NCBI GenBank assembly: GCA_026636295.1
Contig: CP089457.1
Span: 124,001-188,000, forward strand
Direction of reading: 5' to 3'
DNA: 64,000 nucleotides
Source: Medakamo hakoo
Taxonomy: Eukaryota; Chlorophyta; Trebouxiophyceae; Coccomyxaceae
Below the pieces are notes generated by a model. The model made no database searches, was not told the DNA's origin, and saw only the letters and a list, made by a program, of their open reading frames with translations. Below, piece by piece: positions 19,493-28,949 of this stretch. How positions within the stretch are numbered: position 1 is the first letter of the stretch; each line of letters starts with the position of its first letter. The position numbers and the translations under genes are program-made.

Positions 19493-19800
19493 GAAACGCG
19501 CGGTCGTGCCGCCCAGGCTCCCCACCTTCCTCTCTCCCTCACAGCCCCTTCTCTTCCCGCGCGCGCCCCCTTTCCTCCCTCTACCAGGCACCTGGGACTG
19601 CGGCACGTGCGCCTACTTCACCTGGGACTCCGTGCTGGGTACGTTCCTGCGTCCCTGCAGTGAAAAAACAACGGTCCACCCCCCGCCCACCCACGGGGAC
19701 ACACAACCCCCGTCTCACACCGCCCGCCCCTCCCCTCCCCCTCCTCCCTCTCGCTCCGACAGGCCACTGCGTGACCGTGCCCGGCTGCCACTCCAAGTGA
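18711..19800 (+). CDS. Secreted eight-cysteine protein, array member 3
   Basis: Five exons: 18711-18756, 18963-18993, 19337-19404, 19588-19638 and 19763-19800; 77 aa. Donors are GTGCGT, GTGAGT, GTGCGT and GTACGT; all acceptors are AG. The signal peptide (about 1-20) is followed almost directly by C-GT-C, x9, C, x5, C, x11, C-GT-C, x11, C, x5, C, and the stop. It is the minimal version of the scaffold shared with the two upstream genes, without linker or tail. The intron at 19405 falls between the two half-modules, in contrast to the intronless neighbours. Function unknown. Confidence 0.78.
19423..19486 (+). repeat. (AG)n microsatellite in intron
   Basis: About 32 uninterrupted AG units in intron 3 of array member 3. 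On this strand it is purine-only, so it cannot be the polypyrimidine tract; the tract lies downstream, before 19587. Confidence 0.9.
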
Positions 19801-20437
19801 GAAGGAGGCAGGCTTGCGCTGCACCCATCTTTTTTGCGTAGAGGAAAAAATGAACGCATGAAAAACCACCTCCCGTCCCCCCTCCCACAACGAAGCCAAA
19901 AATCCAAACCGTCCCTACACCCCGACCCCCTTCCCCCCTCCCCTTTCTTTACATTTGTTTTGTGTGCGTGCGTGAGAGAGAGACCGCGGCTGTTTCGACC
20001 GGGGATGTCGTCCCCCGGGAGAGAGAGAGGGTTGTATGTTGCTTGTGGCGCCCCTACCCGCTGGAAGGCCTGTTCCCACTTTTCCACATCTCGCGCCGCC
20101 CCGTTTTCCGTGGCCCAAACAGCACGCCCGACCTCGAGCCTCACGGCGCAGTGAAAACAACGCAATGGGTTTGTTTGTTGTGGGGGGAGTCACAGTCCTC
20201 CCTCCCCCTCTCTCTCTCTCGGAGCGGCTGCTGTTTTTTTTCTCTCTCCGCCCCCTGCGCCCACCACACACACACACACCTCCCTCCATCCCCCACCCGC
20301 GCTCTCTCTTCACGCCCAAAAACAAAAAGCCGCCACGCGCTCTCTCTCGCGCGCGCGCACCACGCCCACTCTAAACGGGTTTTTCAAACGCCTGCCGACG
20401 TCGAAAAACGAAAAAAAACACGCGCCCCCCCCCTCCT
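19801..20437. other. Convergent intergenic region
   Basis: 637 nt between the stop of array member 3 and the stop of the photodecarboxylase gene on the other strand. It is noticeably richer in A/T homopolymers and CT dinucleotides than its surroundings. No coding frame is supported; both 3' UTRs and polyadenylation sites should lie here. Confidence 0.5.
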
Positions 20438-22879
20438 CTAAGCCAGGACCGGCGCCGCGGCGGCCGCCTTGGCCGCCGGCACGCGCGCGCCCGCCACCCT
20501 GCCCCCTCCCTCCTTCAACCCGGCCGCCGCCCGTTCGGCCAGCATGATGACCGGCGCGCCGGTCTGCCCGCCCGGGATGACGGGGAAGACGGACGCGTCG
20601 ATGACGCGGAGGTTGGCCACGCCGTGGACGCGCAGGTCGGCGTCGACGACGTCGCCCCGGCCGGGCGAGGCGCCCATGCGCGCCGACCCGACGACGGCAT
20701 TGCCGGAGTGGAGCGTCGCGCGCACGTAGTCGTCCACCGCGCCGTCCGTGGCGGCGCCGGGGCCCGGGTGGACTTCGGCCTCGATCAGCGCCTCAAAGGC
20801 CGGCGTGGCGGCCAGGTCGCGGGAGATGCGCACGCCCGCCCGCAGCGTGGCGGCGTCCGCGCCGGCCGCGTCGGACAGGAAGCCCGGGTCGAAGCGCGGG
20901 GCGTCCCACGGGTCGGCCGACGCCAGGGTGATGGACCCCCGGCTGGCCGGGCGGACGGCCAGCAGTTGGAACGTCACGCCCGACGGCCATTTTTGGCCGC
21001 GCTCCTTCAGGCGCCCAAACTCGACGTAGGAGCCGATGCCGTCCGGGTTGAGGGCCAGGCCGGGCGCCAGCCGGATCTGGAGGTCGGGCGTGCCGTCGCC
21101 CAGGTCGGCCGACCGGGCGCCGGTGGAGACGAAGGCGCCGTGGTCGCAGCCGGTCGTGGCCAGGGGCCCGCGCCGGCGGAGCAGGTAGTTGAGGACCGCC
21201 CGCGTGCGAACCCGCCCGCTGGCGTGCAGCAGCTCGTCCGTGACGGAGATGGCGCCCGCGGACGGCTTCAGGGAGAAGGCGGTCAGCGCCGCGGGGTGGT
21301 CCTGGAGGTTGGCCCCCACGCCGGGCAGGTCGGCGAGCACGGGCAGGCCCGCCTCGCGCAGCGCCCGCCCGGGGCCGATGCCCGACAACATGAGCAGGTG
21401 CGGCGTGTGGACGGCGCCCGCGGCCATGAGGACTTCACCCGTGCTAGTGAGGGACGCCGACGCGGTCGGCGCGTCGGGATCCGTGCCCAGCGCGTACAGC
21501 ACGCCGCGGGCGGCCCCGCCCTCGACGTCCACCTTCAACACCGTCGCGCCGGGCACGACGCGCAGGTTGGGCCGCGCCCGCACGGACGGCGTCAGGTACG
21601 CCGCCGCAGCGTCGCACCGGGCGCCGCGCGACTGCATGACCTGGAACTCGCCGTACCCGGCCTGCGAGCCGGCGGCGGCGTCCCCGCCGCCGCCGCTCCA
21701 GTCGTTGAAGTCGCGGCGGGGCTGCCAGCCCAGCGCGGACGCCGCCCCGAAAAACGCGTCGTGCAGTTTGTTGGCATACCGCGGAAACTCCACGGACACG
21801 GGCCCCATCGACCCGTGCACGCCCGGGACGTCCCCCAACTCATTCGACTCCGACGCCACGAACCAGGGCGCCACGTCCGACGCCGACCAGCCGTCGACGG
21901 CCCAGGCGTCGTAGTCGGACGCGGCGCCGCGGTGGTACAGCGTCGCGTTGGTGGCACTCGACCCGCCCACCAGGCGGCCGCGCGCCATGTAGACGCGGCG
22001 GCCGTCCGCGCCCGCCTGCGGGCGGGCGTACAAGTTCCAGTCCAGCCCCGATTTGAAGAGGCGGGGCAGGCCGGCGGGCGTGCGGACGTTGCGGAACTCG
22101 CCAGCCGGGCCAGACTGTGTTTTTTTTTTTGTGAGGGTGTGTGTGAGGGAGTGTGTGTGGGGATGGATGGATGGAGAGAGTGAGGAAGGTTCGGTGGGGA
22201 TGGATGGATGGAGAGTGAGGAAGGTTCGGGCGGTCGGCTTTCGGCCCCTGTCTCACCAGGCACACCAGCCCGCCCAGGCGCGCGCGGCTGCCCGCCCTCT
22301 TTTGTCTGGGATGAGAGGGCCACACCCCACACGCGCACCTCAATCATCAGCACTTTCTTGGTGCCGTCCTCCGTCAGGCGCGCGGCCAGGACGCAGCCCG
22401 CCGTGCCACCGCCGACGATGATGTAGTCGTATGGTCCCGTGTCGGCGGAGACGGACGATTCAGCGGCGGCGGCGGGCGTCGCGGACGGAGCGGCCGGGCC
22501 GCGGCGGGTGGGGGTGGGGGGCGCGGCGCGAGAGGTGGTCGCGGCGGCGCGGGCGACGGCGCCTGTTTTTTTAGGGGAAGGAGTGCAAGGAGTGAGGCGA
22601 TGCGTGCGCGCGGCGCATTGTATCCGAGACGACGCTCCAGTGCCTTCACTCCTCTTTCAGCGGGGATGGGAAGCATGCGCGCGTCGCACCGGCCGGCCGC
22701 GGGGCGGCGGAACCATATGAAGGCGGCGGCGCGCAACGTTTCCTTTGGGACGCGACGCGATAAGACTCGCCCCCCAATCTCGGTGCGCGACACGCACCCG
22801 GCTGGCCAACGCGTGCCGGCGCGCGCTGGTGCAGCGCACGCCATCCGCACGCCGGGCGAGTGGCGGACAAGGCGTGCAT
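20438..22879 (-). CDS. FAP: Fatty acid photodecarboxylase (GMC oxidoreductase family)
   Basis: Exons 22798-22879, 22339-22562 and 20438-22114; 660 aa, against 654 for the Chlorella enzyme. Residues 1-65 form a plastid transit-like leader. The FAD-binding YDYIIVGGGTAGCVLAARL follows, then GGSSATNATLYHRG and the C-terminal GMC signature near HSGNAVVGSARMG. Residues known to matter for light-driven decarboxylation are present: C425 (GCDHGAF), R450 (DLQIRLAPG), Y465, H571 and N574. The R-Y and H-N spacings match the Chlorella enzyme. The product converts free fatty acids to hydrocarbons and CO2 in blue light. Exon 1 was placed because only Met 22879 with the GTGCGT donor gives the phase needed at the exon 2 acceptor. 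Confidence 0.88.
22159..22230 (+). repeat. Direct duplication of a 35-nt unit in the photodecarboxylase intron
   Basis: Two near-identical copies at 22159-22194 and 22196-22230, each with three GGAT repeats followed by a GAGTGAGGAAGGTTCGG end, lie inside the second intron. Confidence 0.75.
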
Positions 22880-23002
22880 TGCGTGGTGCGGGAGGGGTGG
22901 TGGGCGACGACCAGAACAAAAAAAAGGGTGAGGGACCCACACTTCGCGGTGTGCCAGGACCGCGCGACCCCACCACCACCCACCTCACAGTTCGCCTGCT
23001 GC

Positions 23003-24154
23003 CTACACGCCCCGGGCCGCCTCCGCCTCCACGTCCTCCCCCGCCGCGGACATCTCGCCCGCCACAGCCGCGTGCAGCTGGGCGACGAGCCCGCCCGCCG
23101 CCTCCAAACGAATCGGCGGCCGCGCGGGCTGCCCGCCCCCTCCCTCCCCAGCCTCAGGCGGCGGCGGCCAGGCGACCTCGCACACCGGCAGCGCCCCACG
23201 GGACGTCGACGTCACAAACGCGCCGACCCACCGCCCCGCATCCGCCAGGCGAGGCGGGCGGTCTTCGACTGCTAAGCCTGCCGCCTTGGCGGCGGCGACC
23301 AGGGCCGCGCGCGCGGTGCCGGCGAGCGCGCCGGCCGCTTCGCCCGGCGCGACGAGCGTGGGCGTCGCCGCCGCCGCCTCCCGCCCGCCGCCGCCGCCTC
23401 CCGCCCGCTCCAGCACCGCAAAGTTGCTCGACAGGCCTTCGACCAGGGCGGCGCCGTCATCGGTGACCAGGAGCACCTCTTCCACGCCCGCCCTCGCCCG
23501 CAACGCTTCCAGATCCGCCCGCCCGGCCGTCGCCCAGGCAGAGTCTTTCGCGGCGGGCGACGCCCGGCGGTGGCCTGCGACGAGGACGCGGATGGGCGGG
23601 GGTGGCGGCGGTGGCAGCGGGGCGGCGTGCACCCAGACGGTGGTCGCGCAGGTGGGTGGAGGAGGGTGGGCGGCCGGCGCGGCGGTGGCGGGCGGCGGCG
23701 GCGCGGCACCAGGCCCACCACCACCACCACCCCCACCACCGCCTGCCCAGGACACCAAGCACGTCAGCCGCCAGTCCCCTCCCCCCCCTCCTCCCGCGCC
23801 CGCCTCGCCCTCCCGCGCTGCTCTCAGAGCCGCTGCCATGCCTGCCACAACGGCCGGGCGCAGGAGGGCCGGGTCTCGGGCCGACGGCGGTGCGGGCGGC
23901 AGGGCGGGGGCGGATGGAGACGCCGGCCCGTCGGCACTCCCGCCGCCACCGCCGCCACCGCCCAGCAGGCCCGCCGTCCGGGCCAGGCGCGCGATATGCG
24001 CGGACAGGTCAAAGACTCGAAAGCTCCCGCCGCCACCCACGGTTCTAGCTGTCGTGTAGGCCCCACGCGGCAGGGACGCCAGCCACTCGGCCGCGGGCGG
24101 GGCCGAGGTCGAGAGCACGGCCGCGTTTTTGACAGAGACGAGGCGGGGACTCAT
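23003..24154 (-). CDS. Class IV aminotransferase-like PLP enzyme (fold type IV)
   Basis: Single exon, 383 aa. GAYTTARTVGGG and the following FDLSAHIARLARTA segment match the start of the fold-type IV domain. HRRASPAAKDSAW carries the Lys expected to bind PLP. VEEVLLVTDDGAALVEGLSS leading into NFAVL provides the cofactor-phosphate E-G-x(2)-[ST]-N motif. GAFVTSTSRGALPVCEV matches the C-terminal strand. It is closest to a plant family of uncharacterised D-amino-acid/branched-chain aminotransferase-like proteins; aminodeoxychorismate lyase is the other fold-type IV option. Gly/Pro-rich insertions at about 70-90 and 130-170 are unusual for the fold. The start at 24154 is directly preceded by an A-run in the mRNA sense. 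Confidence 0.75.
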   Translation of the reverse strand: MSPRLVSVKNAAVLSTSAPPAAEWLASLPRGAYTTARTVGGGGSFRVFDLSAHIARLARTAGLLGGGGGGGGSADGPASPSAPALPPAPPSARDPALLRPAVVAGMAAALRAAREGEAGAGGGGGGDWRLTCLVSWAGGGGGGGGGGPGAAPPPPATAAPAAHPPPPTCATTVWVHAAPLPPPPPPPIRVLVAGHRRASPAAKDSAWATAGRADLEALRARAGVEEVLLVTDDGAALVEGLSSNFAVLERAGGGGGGREAAAATPTLVAPGEAAGALAGTARAALVAAAKAAGLAVEDRPPRLADAGRWVGAFVTSTSRGALPVCEVAWPPPPEAGEGGGGQPARPPIRLEAAGGLVAQLHAAVAGEMSAAGEDVEAEAARGV

Positions 24155-24567
24155 GTTTTTTTGGCTTTGCTTGGGGCTACCTTCACTAACGGGTGTGAGG
24201 GGCGTGCTGTGTTCGAACCGAGAGACGGGCTGGGTCGGTGTGCGGGCGCCCCCTCTGACGGCGGCGGAGGGCAACGTGGGAATGAATGCACCCACCGCGT
24301 TCACCCCCACCATTTCACCATTTTTTTTGCGCTCCACGAATGCCAGTGCTGCGCGCCCTGGCTCCGCGCCCACGCCTCCGCAGCCACACCACCGCGACCG
24401 CAAGCGTGTTGACACCGGCTGCGAGGCGACAGAATTTTAGAAAGGCGCCAGCCGGGACGCTGGCCCGCCCCCGCCCGCGCGCACGCACGCCCAGCGTGCC
24501 GACCTCGACCACCACCACCCTGCGCCGGTCGCTCCCTCCAGGCGCGGCCATCCCTCCGCACGCCGCC
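24155..24567. promoter_or_regulatory. Divergent intergenic region, aminotransferase-like / ZIP transporter
   Basis: 413 nt between outward-facing ATGs. T-runs at 24155-24161 and 24321-24328 flank the centre. A segment at about 24205-24215 resembles a tRNA T-loop on the minus strand but lacks the paired stem, so it is not called. No coding frame is supported. Confidence 0.4.
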
Positions 24568-25449
24568 ATGGACTTCCTGACGCCGTCCGAGAGGACGGCC
24601 TTGCTGCTGTCGACGCTCGCAGGCGCGTCCACGACGCTCGGTGCTGCCGCCGCCGTCCTGAAGCGCCCAGGCCCGCCGGCCCTGGCTTTTTTGCTTGGCT
24701 TGGCGGCGGGCGTCATGGGCCTGCTCGCGGTCGTCGAGCTGTGGTGGGCCAACGCCCGCGAGCACGGCTGGGCCGGCGTCACGACCTCCGTCGCCGCGGG
24801 CGCGGCGCTGTACGCCTGGGCCGCGCCCCGCCTGCCCAGCCTGGAGGGCGAGGGCGGGCCGCTCGCCCGGCTCTTTGGCGTCCGGGCGGCGGCGGACGCG
24901 ACGGCGGCGCGCGCCGGCCCGCCCCCCGCCGCCCCGGCCGGCCAACCCCCGCCGTCGCCGTCGGAGCTGCTGCGCCTGGGCCTCGTCCTCGCCGTGACCA
25001 TGACGCTGCACAACCTGCCTGAAGGCGTCGCGGTCGCGGCGGCGGCGGGCACGGGCGCGGGCGGGCACGTGGCGGCCGCGGTCGCGGCCCATAACATCCC
25101 CGAGGGCATCGTCGTCGCCGCGCCCGTCTACGCCGCTACGGGCTCCCGGGCCGCCGCTCTGGCCATCGCCGCCGCGTCGGGGCTGTCAGAGCCCGTCGGC
25201 GCGGCGGGCGCCCTCCTGGCCGCCCGGGCGTGGGACTGGATCGGCGGCGGAGGCGGCCCATCCTCTGCCGCCACGGGCGGTGGCGGCCTCCTGCCCTTCT
25301 TGCTGGCGGGCGCGGGCGGCGTCATGGCCGCCGTCTGCGTCCTGGACCTGCTGCCGGAGGCGGCCCGGTGTGGCGCGCGGGGGCGCATGGTGGCGGGGGT
25401 GGGGGTGGGGGCGGGCGTGATGGCGGCCACGCTGGCGGCGGGGGTGTAG
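24568..25449 (+). CDS. ZIP-family metal (zinc) transporter
   Basis: Single exon, 293 aa, with about eight hydrophobic segments. The two metal-binding signature helices are clear: TMTLHNLPEGVAVAAAAG (HNLPEG at residues 148-153) and VAAHNIPEGIVVAAPVYAA (HNIPEG at 175-180), the paired H-N-x-P-E-G motifs of the ZupT/ZTP29-like branch of the ZIP family. A variable Ala/Pro-rich loop (about 95-135) separates TM3 and TM4, as in other ZIPs, but lacks a His-rich cluster. The expected role is zinc (or iron/manganese) movement into the cytosol from outside or from an organelle. Confidence 0.87.
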   Translation: MDFLTPSERTALLLSTLAGASTTLGAAAAVLKRPGPPALAFLLGLAAGVMGLLAVVELWWANAREHGWAGVTTSVAAGAALYAWAAPRLPSLEGEGGPLARLFGVRAAADATAARAGPPPAAPAGQPPPSPSELLRLGLVLAVTMTLHNLPEGVAVAAAAGTGAGGHVAAAVAAHNIPEGIVVAAPVYAATGSRAAALAIAAASGLSEPVGAAGALLAARAWDWIGGGGGPSSAATGGGGLLPFLLAGAGGVMAAVCVLDLLPEAARCGARGRMVAGVGVGAGVMAATLAAGV

Positions 25450-25956
25450 ACACAGGGAGGAGCGTTGTGTGTTGGCCTGCGAGCAGGGGCTGCCCTGGGT
25501 CGGCGCACGCCCCCCCCCCCCCCCCTCCCCACTGCCTCTTTGTGTTGCTCTCTCTCTCCCGCACGGTGAGTTCGCCGATGGGTGGCGCGCGCACCCTGAC
25601 ACGCCCGCCAAACAGCCGTGCCGTGGCGACCAGTCCTCGATCTTGCGTCTGCAGGGTCCGGCGGGTGGGACGGGCCGCTCCCTGGCCGGCGCGGCGGCGG
25701 CAAGTCGCCGCGGCGGCTGCTTGGGCTTGGCGCCCGCGCGCCCGCCGCGCCTCCTCGCACCGCCGCGACCCGCCAGCCCGTCGCCACCGCGTCCCAACCG
25801 AGCCTGGATTGGTCCTCGATGCCGCCGCTACTCGCCCGTCATTTTTTGGGAGCGGCCACGCGTTCGCTCCCCGCCCTCACACGCCCCTTTCGACCCCCTG
25901 AACGAAATCGCACAGGAACTCTGCACTCCGTCGTCCCAAAAAAAAACAAGAACACC
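25450..25956. other. Gene-free stretch upstream of RPSA
   Basis: 507 nt between the ZIP gene and the uS2 start, both on the plus strand. It includes a 17-nt C-run (25510-25526) and an A-run just before the RPSA start codon. An open frame runs through it into RPSA, but it is Arg/Pro/Ala-rich and unlike any uS2, so it is treated as promoter and 5' UTR. Confidence 0.5.
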
Positions 25957-27079
25957 ATGGCTCTCTCCGCCAAGGAACAAGACATTCAGATGCTGCTGGC
26001 GGCCCAGTGCCACCTGGGCACCAAGGTAAGAGGAGGCGGGTGCTCAACGTGGGAAGGCGGCGGCGGCGGGCGTTTTTTGGTTTTTTTCGCGCACCGATCG
26101 GCGCTCGCCCAGTACCCCCGTCGACCGACCTCCCTCCCTCCCTCCCTCCCTCACTCCCTCACTCCCTCACTCACTCACTCACTCACTCCCCTCCGCCGCC
26201 CGCCACTCGACCCCGGCCCACACGCAGAACCTCCACCCGTCCATGGAGCGGTACGCGTACAAGCGCCGGGCCGACGGCATCCACGTCATCAACGTGGAGG
26301 CCATGTGGCAGAAGATGCAGCTGGCGGCGCGCGTCATTGTCGCGGTCGAGAACCCGCAGGACGTCGCCGTCCTGTCCGCCCGCCCGTACGGCCAGCGCGC
26401 CATCCTCAAGTTCGCGCAGTACACGGGGGCCAAGGCCCTGGCGGGGCGCCACACGCCCGGCACGTTCACCAACCAGACGCAGAAGGTGTTCACGGAGCCG
26501 CGCCTGCTGATCCTGACGGACCCGCGCACCGACCACCAGCCCGTCAAGGAGTCGTCGTACATGTCCATCCCCACCATCGCGTTCGCGGACACGGACTGCG
26601 CGCTGCCGCACGTCGACGTGGCCATCCCCGCCAACAACAAGGGCAAGCACGCCGTCGGCGTGCTGTACTACGTCCTGGCCCGCATGGTCCTGCGCATGCG
26701 CGGCACGATCGCGCCGGGCGAGGCCTGGCCCGTGCCCGTCGACCTGTTCTTCTACCGCGACCCGGAGGAGGTGGCGGCCGCGGAGGAGGAGGAGGCGGCC
26801 GGCGGCGTCGGCGGCGAGAACGTCACGGCCGTCGAGGCCGTCGGCGCCGACTCCTTCGCCCTGCCCGCCGGCGCAGGCGCCGACGCGGGCTGGGACGAGG
26901 CCGGCGCGGGCGGCTACTCCACCGCCGGCCCGGGCCCGGCGGGCGGGGAGGAGTGGGGCGCGGCCGCGCCCGCGGGCGGCGCGGAGTGGGACGCGGGCGC
27001 GGCCGGCGGCGCCGCGCCCGCCGCCCCTGGCGGCCAGCTCGAGTACGCGGCGCCGTCCCAGTTCGGCGCGCAGTACTGA
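25957..27079 (+). CDS. RPSA: 40S ribosomal protein SA (uS2)
   Basis: Exons 25957-26025 and 26228-27079 (phase 0, donor GTAAGA), 306 aa. Exon 1 encodes [20 protein letters not shown]. Exon 2 continues with [70 protein letters not shown] and [20 protein letters not shown], all diagnostic of eukaryotic uS2. The protein sits on the cytoplasmic small subunit near the mRNA exit. The C-terminal 80 residues are the usual acidic, Trp-containing variable tail ([15 protein letters not shown]). The A-tract directly upstream of the ATG recurs at other highly expressed genes in the window. Confidence 0.96.
26131..26191 (+). repeat. CCCT/CACT tetranucleotide repeat in RPSA intron
   Basis: A run of CCCT units grading into CACT units in the intron between exons 1 and 2. 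It is pyrimidine-rich and ends 36 nt before the acceptor, so it probably forms part of the polypyrimidine region. Confidence 0.8.
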
Positions 27080-27417
27080 GTGCGCTGCGCTGTGCTGAGA
27101 GAGTGTGTGCGTTCCCTGTTTTCCCCCCGGTCTTTTCGTTTTTTGCAAGTCGCCCACCCACGGCCTGCGTCCAAGCGGCCGCCTCCTTTTTTTACCCCAT
27201 CCCCCCCTTCCCCCGGTGTGCTTCCCCCCATTTAATCACGACACAAGGGGCGGCGCGGCGGGCCGTGGCTAGCGTGCGGCTTTTTTCTTCCAAGCTTTTT
27301 CGAGGTCGGAGAGGTGTAAGACGGCGAGTTTTGCACTTTTTTGCCTGGAAAAAAACGACGTACTTTTTTACCCTCCTTCCCGTCCACCCCAGTCCGTCTA
27401 GACGCCACGCCACGCGC
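27080..27417. other. Convergent intergenic region, RPSA / prefoldin 1
   Basis: 338 nt between two stop codons. Several T-runs (27189-27194, 27282-27287, 27338-27342) and A-runs (27350-27354) are present, with no supported gene. Expected to contain both polyadenylation sites. Confidence 0.5.
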
Positions 27418-28071
27418 TCATGCACCCTTCTGCCCACCACTCCCAACCCCCGCCGCCTGCGCCGCCAGGGCGGGCGACCCTTCCAACAACTCGCGCAGTT
27501 CGCGCTCCGCGCCCGCGACGGCCTTGACCGCTGCCTCGCGCGCTTTCGACTGCGCCGCCACGGCGGCTTCGCCCTCCGCCGCCGCGGCTTGCAGGTCGGC
27601 CTGGACGGCCGGTTTGGGCTGGGAGAGGAAGCTGTCGTTTTGTGGGGGTGGAGAGGGGGGGGCTGCTTTGTGGGCGGCGGGGGCGGGGGAGGGGGGTGGT
27701 GGGGAGGGCACGGGCCCTAACCCCCGCGCGCGCGCGCGGCGGGGGGGCGACCACAGAAAACGCCAAACGACACAACTCACGCCCGGCCAAAGGCTGTGTA
27801 CACGCGCGTGCCGTCGTCCAGGGTTTCCAGCTCGGAGGCGGTCAGGGCCGCGCGGCGGGCGGCTTGGGCGGAAGAGGCGACGGCTTGGTCGGCCTGGAGG
27901 GGAGGAGGGCGGGGAGGGGGAGAGGGGAGGGGGAGCAGTGCACGTGCTGGACATCCAAACGTCTGGTGGAGCGTGCACCCCCTCCCTCGCACTCACCCGC
28001 CGCAGGTGCTGCCGCGCGGCGACCACCTTGGTCTGCAGCTCCGCGAGCGTGGCCAGGTCTGCGCTGGCCAT
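27418..28071 (-). CDS. PFDN1: Prefoldin subunit 1 (beta-type)
   Basis: Exons 27997-28071, 27781-27893 and 27418-27631; 133 aa (human 122). The chain is two long helices around a short hairpin. The N-helix is ELQTKVVAARQHLRR plus ADQAVASSAQAARRAALTAS. The hairpin ETLDDGTRVYTAFGRAFLSQ matches the beta-prefoldin pattern [ET]-x(3)-L-x-[DE]-x-[TN]-x-[MVL]-[YF]-x(2)-[VF]-GR-x-F. The C-helix is Ala/Glu-rich. The prefoldin hexamer delivers nascent actin and tubulin to the CCT chaperonin. Joining exon 2 to exon 3 restores the conserved GRAF. Divergent from NDUFB2 (195 nt). Confidence 0.87.
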   Translation of the reverse strand: MASADLATLAELQTKVVAARQHLRRVSAREGVHAPPDVWMSSTCTAPPPLSPSPPSSPPGRPSRRLFRPSRPPRGPDRLRAGNPGRRHARVHSLWPGVSCVVWRFLWSPPRRARARGLGPVPSPPPPSPAPAAHKAAPPSPPPQNDSFLSQPKPAVQADLQAAAAEGEAAVAAQSKAREAAVKAVAGAERELRELLEGSPALAAQAAGVGSGGQKGA

Positions 28072-28266
28072 GGTGCGGTGTGGTGCGGTGTCCCCGGGAT
28101 CGCAGGGCGAGGCCTTTCCTCCCCGCGGGCTGTGGAGGAGACGCGCGTGTGCAGGAGCGATGGGCGGGCTGTGCTTTCCGCCGCTCGCCCACACTCACTC
28201 GTCTTTTTTCTCTTCGCGGCCTCGTTTCACAGCGCCGCGCACTCCCTCCGCACTCCCGCGCAACTC

Positions 28267-28949
28267 ATGCTGGCCCTGCGCGCCGCCGCCCGCCGGTCGG
28301 CCAGCCTGGCGTCGTCCGCATACGCGGCGGCCTTGGCCCCCAGCGCGGCTGCGACCGGCCGCGCTGGGGCCGGCGCCGCGGCGTCCTCGTCCGGCGCGTC
28401 CGCGCTGAGCCGGGCGGCCGGCCAGACGCGTGGCTTTGCGGCAGGTGTGTGCATGCTGGCGTTGGGTCAGAGGATGAAAGAGGAGAGGCGTGCGGGCGGA
28501 CGGCCGGGAGAACGCGCTGCCCGCGCGTCTCGCCCTCTGCCCCCACACTCCCATCGCGCGCGGGCGCGGCCCACCACCCGTTCTGTCTTCCATCCAGCCT
28601 CCGGGCGCCCCCTGCGGCCCGCCCTCCCCGCGCCGCCCAGGCACCTCCTCTCACGTTGCGTGCCCACACACGCCCCCCCACACCCTCCCTCCCTTGCGTG
28701 GCACACACCCCAGGCGGCGCCGGCGGGCACGATGCCGTCACCTACGACGGCGTCACCCTGCACAAAGCGGCGGGCTGGCACAAGGCCCTCGGCTCCGGCC
28801 TGGCCGGCCTGATGTGGTTTTGGATTTTCTTCCGGTTTTACAAGGACGGCGACGTCCTGCTCTACGGCCACGCGCCCCACTTCGAGCACGACGACGACCA
28901 CGCCGGCGGCGGCCACGGCGGCGGCGGCGGCAAAGGGCACCATGGATGA
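28267..28949 (+). CDS. NDUFB2: Complex I subunit NDUFB2, plant type
   Basis: Exons 28267-28444 and 28714-28949 (phase 1, donor GTGTGT), 137 aa. The presequence (MLALRAAARRSASLASS and onward) ends near QTRGFAAG. The mature part has YDGVTLHKAAGWHKALGSGL, a TM helix with LMWFWIFFRFYKDGD, and a His/Gly/Asp-rich tail. This is the plant/green-algal form of the small accessory subunit of the complex I membrane arm, including the Y-x-G-[VI]-T-[LI]-H and MWFW-[VI] signatures. It supports the green-lineage assignment and places another mitochondrial gene in the window. Confidence 0.9.

Noticed and set aside
24200-24270. Possible tRNA on the minus strand (GGTTCGAAC-like T-loop)
   Set aside because: The bases flanking the loop do not pair and no acceptor, D-arm or anticodon stem can be drawn.
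25618-25956. N-terminal extension of RPSA by about 113 codons
   Set aside because: No uS2 protein has such a leader; [10 protein letters not shown] is the conserved start and has an A-rich context.
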